Assembly (NCBI GenBank): GCA_041591635.1
Contig: JBFHRO010000005.1
Coordinates: 1 to 34,385, forward strand
DNA: 34,385 nt
Direction of reading: 5' to 3'
DNA from: JACKOD01 sp041591635
GTDB taxonomy: Bacteria; Pseudomonadota; Gammaproteobacteria; Pseudomonadales; Oleiphilaceae
Below are positions 8,885-16,530 of the stretch, piece by piece. The number at the start of each line of letters is the position of its first letter. The first letter of the stretch is position 1. Made by a program: the position numbers and the translations under genes. Below the pieces are notes generated by a model. The model ran no database searches and had not been told where the DNA came from. It was given only the letters and a program-made list of their open reading frames with translations.

Positions 8885-10153
8885 TTATTCCTGAAAGGCA
8901 ACCTGGTTACGACCGCCGAGTTTGGCCTCGTAAAGCTGGCGGTCGGCTTCGTTCATCAGATCGTCCAGGGAATAATGATTGCCGGACGCAATGCCGATGG
9001 AGACCGTCAGCGTGAGCGTGTCCGCTGCCAGCATGATGATGTAGTCTTCGACCAGAGCGCGAAAATTTTCGAGCAAAATCACTACCTTGTTTTGCTCCAG
9101 GCCGCAAATCATGACGCAGAACTCTTCACCGCCGGTGCGGGCGTAAACAAAGCGGTCAAACGACTGGCGAATGAGGTCAGCCAATTGCCGCAGCGCTGTG
9201 TCACCCACCTCGTGTCCACGAGAGTCATTGATTTTCTTGAAGTTATCCACGTCGAAAAGGGCTACCGAAACGGGAACATTTTTTTGGCGCGCGGTTTCCA
9301 GTGTTTCGGTTGCACGCTCGTAAAAATAGCGTCGATTGGGGAGATCCGTAAGATAGTCATGGTTGGCGGCATAACGTATTTGTTCAACCTGCTCCATGGT
9401 TTCGATGTTTTGCAGAATGCGGCAATGGAACTCCTCGTGACTGAAAGGCTTGGCCAAAAAGTCATTGGCGCCGTTTTTGATGAATTTGGCTGACAGGCTT
9501 CCGCTGCCATGGGCAGACAGACCCACGATGATCAGGGAGTTTTTGTCGACTTCCTTGCGAATCTGTTTGACCAGATCGAAGCCGTTCATAACCGGCATGT
9601 TGTAATCCGTGATCAACAGGCGGATGTCGTTATTCTGATGAATCAGCTCAAGCGCCTGCTGGCCGTTTTCGGCTTCCATCACCTGATAAAGGTGGGTCGC
9701 CAGCATGCGTCTTATGTATTGTCGCGAGGTTGCCGAGTCGTCAGCGACCAACACCTTGATTTGCTTGTTTCGATCTAACCGGTGAATCAGGCGAATGACG
9801 TATTCATACGAGAAGCGACTCTCCTTTACCACATAGTCAACGATCGGCTTGCTGAGCATTTGATCTTGCGTGTGCTCATCAAAGCTGCCGGTGAGTACGA
9901 TCGTTGGTAATCCGTGATCGAGCGCGTAATCCACAATTTCACCGTTAGGTGCATCGGGAAGATTCAGGTCAACCACAGCCGCGAGGTATCTCTGTGCCGG
10001 GGGTTTGTTGTCTTTGTCTGTCGTCTCAAGAATGTCCCGAGCTTGGGCAAATGACAGTGCGTGATCAAAAACGAGCTGTTCCTCGTTTTTGATCAGATGG
10101 CGCATGATTTTGGCGACCAAGGGGCTGTCTTCAACAAGGAGAAAGCGATTCAT
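8885..10153 (-). CDS. two-receiver (REC-REC) diguanylate cyclase response regulator
   Basis: It is a cytoplasmic response regulator predicted to make cyclic di-GMP when phosphorylated. Order of domains: REC1 (about 1-125) with acidic residues 8-9, phospho-acceptor Asp62 in VVDLNLPD, Thr88 and Lys110; REC2 (about 130-250) with Asp138/139, Asp183 in ITDYNMP and a conserved Lys in AKPF; a short linker; then GGDEF (about 265-422) with active motif GGEEF at 341-345. The order is that of PleD from Caulobacter. The RxxD inhibitory site expected five residues before GGEEF is absent (the stretch reads FDRFVYART), so product inhibition through the primary I-site is unlikely. No histidine kinase is encoded nearby, so the input is unknown. 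It is a single-gene unit converging with purU. Confidence 0.93.
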   Translation of the reverse strand: MNRFLLVEDSPLVAKIMRHLIKNEEQLVFDHALSFAQARDILETTDKDNKPPAQRYLAAVVDLNLPDAPNGEIVDYALDHGLPTIVLTGSFDEHTQDQMLSKPIVDYVVKESRFSYEYVIRLIHRLDRNKQIKVLVADDSATSRQYIRRMLATHLYQVMEAENGQQALELIHQNNDIRLLITDYNMPVMNGFDLVKQIRKEVDKNSLIIVGLSAHGSGSLSAKFIKNGANDFLAKPFSHEEFHCRILQNIETMEQVEQIRYAANHDYLTDLPNRRYFYERATETLETARQKNVPVSVALFDVDNFKKINDSRGHEVGDTALRQLADLIRQSFDRFVYARTGGEEFCVMICGLEQNKVVILLENFRALVEDYIIMLAADTLTLTVSIGIASGNHYSLDDLMNEADRQLYEAKLGGRNQVAFQE

Positions 10154-10443
10154 CAGTAATGAGTGTCCCGGTTACAAGGCGTCGAAGGAGTGACGGTGGT
10201 TTAGTGGGTTCTAGGAGAGCTTAGACCAAAAACGGTCACAGGTACCCGGCTCCCGTGCTTTTGTCGGCTAAGTGTTAGGTTTTCCAGTCGCTATAAGGTA
10301 AAATCCTCCCATTTTATCGCGGTACTTTCTTCAAAATCCGGCGTGTCTGATAAACGGTTGCCAAGCAGGCATGGTTTGCTGTGAAGATCGTTTTTCGCAA
10401 GCACGCGTAATGCATGGAAACAAAAATATAATAAGGTTGATCA
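10154..10443. promoter_or_regulatory. 290-nt region upstream of gyrA (divergent from the diguanylate cyclase)
   Basis: A/T-rich candidate -10 elements for gyrA are TATAAG at 10292-10297 and TAAAAT at 10299-10304, with only weak -35 partners (TTAGGT at 10275). The leader to the ATG would be about 130 nt. TAAGG lies 7-8 nt before the gyrA start. I see no gene here. Confidence 0.4.
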
Positions 10444-13050
10444 ATGGGTGAGTTAGCCAAAGAAATACTACCAGTCAATATCGAAGATGAACTGAAGCAG
10501 TCCTATCTTGATTATGCCATGAGTGTCATCGTCGGGCGTGCGTTGCCAGATGTCAGGGATGGTTTGAAACCTGTCCACCGGCGCGTGCTGTTTGCGATGA
10601 GTGAGTTGGGTAACGACTGGAACAAGGCCTACAAAAAGTCGGCGCGTATTGTTGGTGATGTTATCGGTAAATATCACCCCCATGGTGATTCCGCTGTTTA
10701 TGACACCATAGTGCGGATGGCGCAGCCGTTCTCACTGCGGTATCCGCTCATTGATGGCCAGGGCAACTTTGGCTCTATCGATGGCGACAGTGCTGCCGCC
10801 ATGCGATACACCGAAATTCGCATGAAGAAAATTGCCCATTCGCTGCTGGCCGATCTTGACAAGGAAACGGTGGACTTCGTTCCTAACTACGACGGCACCG
10901 AGCAGATTCCGGCGGTACTTCCGACGCGGGTTCCCAACTTGCTAGTCAATGGCTCTGCCGGGATTGCGGTGGGCATGGCAACCAACATTCCGCCTCATAA
11001 TCTCGGCGAGATCGTCAACGGCTGTCTCGCATTAATGGATGATGAATCCTTGTCGGTGGACGATCTCATGGCCTACATCCCCGGGCCGGATTTTCCCACG
11101 GCAGCCATTATCAATGGCCGGGCAGGCATTGTTGAAGCCTACCGCACCGGTCGCGGGCGCATTTACACCCGCTCGCGCTACGAAGTCGAAACCGACGAGA
11201 GAACCGGTAAACACGCCATTATCGTGACCGAGATTCCCTATCAGGTGAACAAAGCCAGAGTGATCGAAAAGATCGCCGAACTGGTGAAAGAAAAGAAGAT
11301 CGAGGGCATTACCGAACTGCGTGATGAATCCAGCAAGGAAGGCATGCGCATCGTAATCGAATTGCGTCGTGGCGAAATGCCCGAAGTCATCATGAACAAC
11401 CTCTATGCGCAAACCCAGCTGGAATGCGTTTTCGGTATCAACATGGTGGCGCTCGTCGATGGCGAGCCCCGTATATTGAACCTTAAAGAGGTGCTGGAAG
11501 CCTTTATCCGCCACCGCCGGGAAGTGGTTACCCGTCGTACTGTGTATGAGTTGCGCAAGGCGCGGGAACGCGGACACATACTTGAGGGGCTGGTGGTGGC
11601 GCTGGCCAACATTGATCCCATTATCGAGCTGATCAAGGCATCGCCCAGTGCCACCGAGGCGAAAGAACGCCTGCTGGCGCAAGCTTGGGAGCCGGGCATG
11701 ATAACGGCCATGCTGGCTGCTGCCGGCGAGACCGCCTGTCGTCCCGACGACCTGGAGCCGCATTTCGGATTGCAGGAGCAGGGCTATTATTTGTCACCCG
11801 TTCAGGCGCAGGAAATTCTTAACATGCGCCTGCACCGGCTGACGGCCCTTGAAACCGAAAAACTGATGGACGAGTACAAAGAAATCCTCGCCCGAATTGT
11901 TGAGCTGCTCGCTATTCTCAGTGATCCCGAAAGGCTGATGGCAGTCATTCGGGAAGAGCTGGAACAGGTCAAGGAAGAGTTTGGTGACGAGCGGCGAACC
12001 GAGATCATGACGTCGCGCCAGGATCTGACGGTCGCCGATCTGATCACCGAAGAAGAGCTGGTCGTAACCATATCCCATTCAGGCTATGCCAAAACCCAGC
12101 CGGTGGGGGCCTACCAGGCGCAGCGCCGGGGCGGGCGAGGCAAGTCGGCGGCATCAATCAAGGACGAGGATTTTATCGAAACCCTGCTGGTGGCCAATTC
12201 CCACGACACCATTCTCTGTTTCAGCAATAAGGGCAAGGTCTATTGGTTGCGGGTGTTCGAAATCCCCCAGGCAAGCCGGGCGTCGAAGGGGCGGCCGATG
12301 GTCAATATCCTGCCGCTGGATGAAAACGAACGCATTACGGTCTTCTTGCCGGTGGCGGAATTCAAAGAAGATCATTTCGTCTTCATGGTCACCGGCAACG
12401 GTACCGTGAAGAAGGTGACGCTCGAAAGCTTTGCGCGGCCCCGTTCAACCGGTCTGATTGCGGTAGATCTCGATGAGGGCGATGCTCTGATTGGCGCCAC
12501 TATTACCGATGGCAGCAAAGACATCATGCTGGTCAGCAGTTCGGGCAAGGCAGTGCGCTTTCACGAAGAAGCGGTTCGCCCCATGGGCCGACAAGCGCGC
12601 GGGGTGCGAGGCATCCGGATGGCAAACGAGCATCAGGTGGTTTCTCTCATTGTGCCTCAGGCCGACGATGTACTCCTTTTTGCCAGCGAAAACGGCTATG
12701 GCAAACGCACAAAAGCCGAGGAATTCCCCGTTTACAGCCGTGGCAGCCAGGGTGTTATCGCCATGCAGTGCTCGGAGCGAAATGGCGGCCTGGTGGCCGC
12801 GCTGCGCATTGAAGACGGCGACGAGATGATGCTGATCACCGACAAGGGAACCCTGGTGCGGACCCGCACCGATGAGGTATCCATCCTTGGGCGAAATACC
12901 CAGGGGGTTCGCCTGATCAAACTGACGCAGGAGGATGAGCGTCTGGTAGGCGTAGGTCGAATTCAGGAACCTGAGTCGGACGAGATGTTTGAAGGCGAGG
13001 ACAATGGCAACGGTGAGAGTGCAGGTGCCGATACGGTAACGGATGAGTGA
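10444..13050 (+). CDS. gyrA: DNA gyrase subunit A
   Basis: GyrA is the breakage-reunion subunit of gyrase, which with GyrB introduces negative supercoils. The 868-residue protein has the catalytic Tyr122 in AAMRYTEIR, and its numbering matches E. coli through this part. The quinolone-resistance region reads HGDSAVYDTI with Ser83 and Asp87, the sensitive wild-type residues. The C-terminal beta-pinwheel (about 530-840) contains the GyrA box QRRGGRG needed for DNA wrapping, followed by an acidic tail rich in Asp/Glu/Gly (last ~25 residues). It heads the plus-strand aromatic supraoperon, and serC follows after 81 nt with no visible terminator. Confidence 0.99.
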   Translation: MGELAKEILPVNIEDELKQSYLDYAMSVIVGRALPDVRDGLKPVHRRVLFAMSELGNDWNKAYKKSARIVGDVIGKYHPHGDSAVYDTIVRMAQPFSLRYPLIDGQGNFGSIDGDSAAAMRYTEIRMKKIAHSLLADLDKETVDFVPNYDGTEQIPAVLPTRVPNLLVNGSAGIAVGMATNIPPHNLGEIVNGCLALMDDESLSVDDLMAYIPGPDFPTAAIINGRAGIVEAYRTGRGRIYTRSRYEVETDERTGKHAIIVTEIPYQVNKARVIEKIAELVKEKKIEGITELRDESSKEGMRIVIELRRGEMPEVIMNNLYAQTQLECVFGINMVALVDGEPRILNLKEVLEAFIRHRREVVTRRTVYELRKARERGHILEGLVVALANIDPIIELIKASPSATEAKERLLAQAWEPGMITAMLAAAGETACRPDDLEPHFGLQEQGYYLSPVQAQEILNMRLHRLTALETEKLMDEYKEILARIVELLAILSDPERLMAVIREELEQVKEEFGDERRTEIMTSRQDLTVADLITEEELVVTISHSGYAKTQPVGAYQAQRRGGRGKSAASIKDEDFIETLLVANSHDTILCFSNKGKVYWLRVFEIPQASRASKGRPMVNILPLDENERITVFLPVAEFKEDHFVFMVTGNGTVKKVTLESFARPRSTGLIAVDLDEGDALIGATITDGSKDIMLVSSSGKAVRFHEEAVRPMGRQARGVRGIRMANEHQVVSLIVPQADDVLLFASENGYGKRTKAEEFPVYSRGSQGVIAMQCSERNGGLVAALRIEDGDEMMLITDKGTLVRTRTDEVSILGRNTQGVRLIKLTQEDERLVGVGRIQEPESDEMFEGEDNGNGESAGADTVTDE

Positions 13051-13131
13051 TACGCCTGTCGGCACAATCGCGTAAAGTGATCCGATGGATAGGCAACGAT
13101 TGTTTTAAAACCGGATGTAGGGTCTTTGACT

Positions 13132-14214
13132 ATGGCAAGAGTTTTTAATTTTTGCGCCGGTCCTGCGGCGCTTCCGCTGGAAGTTTTGCAGCAGGCACAG
13201 GCAGAGCTGGTGGATTGGGCCGGAAAAGGCCTGTCGATCATGGAAATGAGCCATCGCAGTGATGAGTTTGTGCAGGTAGCGGAAGCAGCAGAGCGTGATT
13301 TCCGCGATTTGCTCGGCGTTAGCGACGATTATGCCGTGCTCTTCGTGCAGGGAGGCGCTACCGGACAGTTCTCTGCCGTGCCGCTGAATCTTCTTGGATC
13401 AGCGAAAAGTGCCGACTACATCAATACCGGCATCTGGTCCAAAAAGGCTATTGCCGAAGCCAAAAGGTATGGGCAGGTGAACATTGTCGCTTCGACCGAA
13501 GCCGAAGGCTTTAAACGCGTGCCTTTGCCGGCGGAGTTAAGGCTCTCGGCTGAGGCTGCCTATGTTCACTATACGCCCAATGAAACCATTGGCGGGCTGG
13601 AGTTTCACTGGATTCCGGAGACGGGAAACACGCCCTTGGTGGCCGATATGTCGTCGTCAATTTTGTCACGGCCCCTTGATGTCAATAAATTCGGTGTGAT
13701 TTATGCCGGCGCGCAAAAGAATATCGGTCCGGCCGGCGTGTGCGTTGTGATTGTGCGCAAGGACTTGCTCGGTCGAGCGCGTGCCGAAACGCCAGTGAGC
13801 ATGGACTATAAAGTCGCCTCAGACAACGGATCCATGTACAACACCCCGCCGACTTACGCCTGGTATCTGTCGGGGCTGGTATTTAAATGGCTCAAGAACC
13901 TGGGGGGGCTTGAAGCCATGGAGGCAATCAACCGCCGCAAAGCCGACAGACTTTATGCGGCCATTGATGCCAGCGATTTCTACCATAATCCCATTTCCCG
14001 GGAGAGTCGTTCCTGGATGAATGTTCCCTTTACCCTGGCAGACGATCGGCTTAACGACCTGTTTCTGCGCGAGGCGCAGGAGCGAGGTTTGGTGAATCTT
14101 CAGGGACATCGTTCCGTAGGGGGGATGCGTGCCAGTATCTACAATGCGGTACCGGAGGAAGGTGTCATAGCGCTGACCGATTTTATGGCGGAGTTCGAGA
14201 AAAACCGTGCCTGA
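13132..14214 (+). CDS. serC: phosphoserine aminotransferase
   Basis: This PLP enzyme transfers an amino group from glutamate to 3-phosphohydroxypyruvate in serine synthesis, and acts in the parallel pyridoxal-phosphate pathway. The 360-residue protein starts with the typical RVFNFCAGPAALP, has the pyridoxal Lys in YAGAQKNIGPAG, and shows the family blocks MSHRSDEF and GATGQFSAVP. A TTG six bases upstream was rejected in favour of the ATG at 13132, which has GTAGGG about 9 nt before it. In the Pseudomonas-type supraoperon serC sits between gyrA and pheA, as here. The next gene starts 87 nt downstream. Confidence 0.98.
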   Translation: MARVFNFCAGPAALPLEVLQQAQAELVDWAGKGLSIMEMSHRSDEFVQVAEAAERDFRDLLGVSDDYAVLFVQGGATGQFSAVPLNLLGSAKSADYINTGIWSKKAIAEAKRYGQVNIVASTEAEGFKRVPLPAELRLSAEAAYVHYTPNETIGGLEFHWIPETGNTPLVADMSSSILSRPLDVNKFGVIYAGAQKNIGPAGVCVVIVRKDLLGRARAETPVSMDYKVASDNGSMYNTPPTYAWYLSGLVFKWLKNLGGLEAMEAINRRKADRLYAAIDASDFYHNPISRESRSWMNVPFTLADDRLNDLFLREAQERGLVNLQGHRSVGGMRASIYNAVPEEGVIALTDFMAEFEKNRA

Positions 14215-14301
14215 TAACAGGGGTGATCAGTGCGTTGGCCTGGTCGCGCGGTTGACAGCAAGGCAAACTTAAGGCGTCAAGATTAATGGTGAGCTGTGTA
14301 A

Positions 14302-15402
14302 ATGAACAATAATGAAGCGGCAGCACTTGGGAAAATACGCGACCAGATTGATGCAATCGACGCGCAAATTCAGGTCTTGCTCAACGAACGGGCCAGATGC
14401 GCCCAGCAAGTGGCCGAAATCAAGCTGACGGCAAATCCGGGCCTTGAGCCCGTATTCTATCGACCCGAGCGCGAAGCTCAGGTGTTAAGGCGCGTTATGG
14501 AGCGCAACCAGGGGCCCCTTGGCAATGAAGAGGTCGGCAGACTCTTTCGTGAAATCATGTCGGCGTGCCTTGCCCTCGAAAAGCCCATGCATATTGCCTT
14601 TTTGGGGCCTGCGGGAACCTTTACCCAGGCGGCGGCGCTGAAGCATTTTGGCCACTCGGTTGTCAGTGTGCCAATGGCGACCATTGATGAGGTTTTTCGT
14701 GAGGTAGAAGCGGGGGCCGCCCACTACGGCGTGGTTCCGGTGGAAAACTCGACGGAAGGCATGATCAATCACACCCTGGATATGTTTCGGGTTTCGTCAT
14801 TGAAAATATGCGGCGAGGTCAAGCTGCGCATTCACCAGCACTTGCTGACGACGACCGAAACCGACATTGCGAAAATCGAAAAGATATACTCCCACCAGCA
14901 GTCCCTTGCCCAGTGCCGTCAGTGGCTGGATGCCCATTGGAGCAAAGTGGAGCGTGTGGCGGTGAGCAGCAATGCGGAGGCGGCGCGCCGAGTGAAGGCC
15001 GAGGCCAATGCCGCCGCGATTGCCGGTGATATGGCCGCCGAACTTTATGGTCTCAAAAAAATCGCCCAGAACATCGAAGACCGACCCGACAACACCACGA
15101 GATTTTTGATTATCGGACGAGACTCAGTACCACCGAGTGGCGACGATAAAACCACCATTCTCGTTTCAATGCGCAATAAACCCGGCGCCCTGTACCATTT
15201 GCTGGAACCCTTTCATCGCAAAGGCATCAGTCTGACGCGCATTGAAACCCGGCCTTCATCATCGGGAACCTGGTCGTACGTGTTTTTCATTGATTTTGAG
15301 GGGCACGCACAGCAAGTCGATGTGCAGGAAGTGATGGAGGCCGTTGCGAAAGAGTCGGCCGAGTTGAAGCATTTAGGATCTTATCCGGTAGGGGTGCTAT
15401 GA
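14302..15402 (+). CDS. pheA: P-protein: chorismate mutase / prephenate dehydratase
   Basis: It catalyses two phenylalanine steps, chorismate to prephenate and prephenate to phenylpyruvate. The 366 residues hold an AroQ-type chorismate mutase domain (about 8-90) with Arg13, Arg30 and Lys41 at the E. coli active-site positions plus two. The dehydratase domain (about 96-270) has GPAGTFTQAAA, VPVENSTEG and the catalytic DNTTRFLII. The C-terminal ACT domain (about 285-360) has GALY and IETRPS motifs that bind phenylalanine for feedback inhibition. GGTGAG lies about 8 nt before the ATG. Its stop overlaps the hisC start (ATGA), so the two genes are translationally coupled. No tandem-Phe leader peptide is apparent in the 87-nt gap before it. 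Confidence 0.98.
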   Translation: MNNNEAAALGKIRDQIDAIDAQIQVLLNERARCAQQVAEIKLTANPGLEPVFYRPEREAQVLRRVMERNQGPLGNEEVGRLFREIMSACLALEKPMHIAFLGPAGTFTQAAALKHFGHSVVSVPMATIDEVFREVEAGAAHYGVVPVENSTEGMINHTLDMFRVSSLKICGEVKLRIHQHLLTTTETDIAKIEKIYSHQQSLAQCRQWLDAHWSKVERVAVSSNAEAARRVKAEANAAAIAGDMAAELYGLKKIAQNIEDRPDNTTRFLIIGRDSVPPSGDDKTTILVSMRNKPGALYHLLEPFHRKGISLTRIETRPSSSGTWSYVFFIDFEGHAQQVDVQEVMEAVAKESAELKHLGSYPVGVL

Positions 15403-16523
15403 GTTGCGATTATTTTGCGTTGGCGACCACAGGGGTGCAGGGCTTGCAGCCTTATATTCCTGGCAAGCCTGTCGAGGAACTGCAGCGTGAGCTGGGCCTT
15501 GCCGATATTGTAAAGCTTGCCAGCAATGAAAACCCGCTCGGTCCGAGCGAGGTTGCGCTGGAAGCCGTGCGTCGGGGATTGTCACAAACCTGCCGCTATC
15601 CGGATGGTAACGGTTACATACTTAAAGCGGCATTGGCAACACGGCTGGGTGTGGATCTTAATCAGTTGACGTTGGGTAATGGCTCCAATGATGTGCTGGA
15701 TTTGATTGCGAGAGCCTTCGCCGATCATCAGGCCGAGGTGATGTTTTCCCAGTATGCATTTGCCGTATATCCGATCGCGACACAGGCCGTTGGCGCCAAG
15801 GCTGTAGTGGTACCAGCCAGGAACTGGGGGCATGATCTCGATGCCATGGTGCGTGCAGTGACGCCGGCAACAAGAATTATCTTTATTGCCAACCCCAATA
15901 ATCCGACCGGCACCTGGCTGGATCGGGAAGCCATTACCGCATTCCTTGAGCAGATTCCCGCCAATGTCATTGTGGTTCTGGATGAGGCCTATGGCGAATA
16001 CATTGATTTACCCGAGTTTCCTGATGGCGTGGGCTTTATCGCGAAATACCCGAACCTGGTGGTCACTCGAACCTTTTCCAAGGCCTATGGTTTGGCAGCA
16101 TTGAGGGTGGGGTATGCTGTTTCCCATCCACAGGTGGCAGACATTCTTAATCGGGTGCGCCAGCCATTCAATGTCAATCAGCCGGCGTTGCTGGCAGCAG
16201 CAGCCGTGCTGGGCGATACCGACTATCTTGCGCGTTCGAAAAGAGTCAATGCCGATGGAATGAATCAGCTCGAAACCGGCCTTCGGGAGATGGGGTATGA
16301 ATATATCCCATCGGTTGGCAACTTTCTGTGCGTCAATGTGAAGATGGCGGGCAAAAGCCTGTACGAGGCTTTGCTGCGTAAAGGGGTGATAGTGCGACCG
16401 GTAGCAAATTACGCCATGCCCAATCATTTACGAGTTTCTATCGGTCTGGCTCATGAAAACCAGCGGTTTTTGTGTGCCTTGAGTGAGATACGCGAACAAA
16501 TGGCCAGCACACAGCGAGATTGA
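15399..16523 (+). CDS. hisC: HisC-family aminotransferase, probably aromatic in function
   Basis: This 374-residue fold-type I PLP aminotransferase resembles histidinol-phosphate aminotransferase: LASNENPLGPS near the N-terminus, ANPNNPTGTW, VLDEAYGEY and the Schiff-base Lys in TFSKAYGLAALRVGY. It starts at the ATG overlapping the pheA stop and ends 7 nt before tyrA. Sitting between pheA and tyrA, with no other his genes in the window, it is probably used for phenylpyruvate, hydroxyphenylpyruvate or prephenate transamination, as proposed for the corresponding HisHb-type paralogues in Pseudomonas. A histidine role cannot be excluded without knowing whether another hisC exists in the genome. 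The family assignment is firm; the substrate is inferred. Confidence 0.92.
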   Translation: MSCDYFALATTGVQGLQPYIPGKPVEELQRELGLADIVKLASNENPLGPSEVALEAVRRGLSQTCRYPDGNGYILKAALATRLGVDLNQLTLGNGSNDVLDLIARAFADHQAEVMFSQYAFAVYPIATQAVGAKAVVVPARNWGHDLDAMVRAVTPATRIIFIANPNNPTGTWLDREAITAFLEQIPANVIVVLDEAYGEYIDLPEFPDGVGFIAKYPNLVVTRTFSKAYGLAALRVGYAVSHPQVADILNRVRQPFNVNQPALLAAAAVLGDTDYLARSKRVNADGMNQLETGLREMGYEYIPSVGNFLCVNVKMAGKSLYEALLRKGVIVRPVANYAMPNHLRVSIGLAHENQRFLCALSEIREQMASTQRD

Positions 16524-16530
16524 AACCAGC

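Noticed and set aside
11032..11763. 243-codon minus-strand open frame
   Set aside because: It is entirely opposite gyrA, whose conserved domains explain the sequence.
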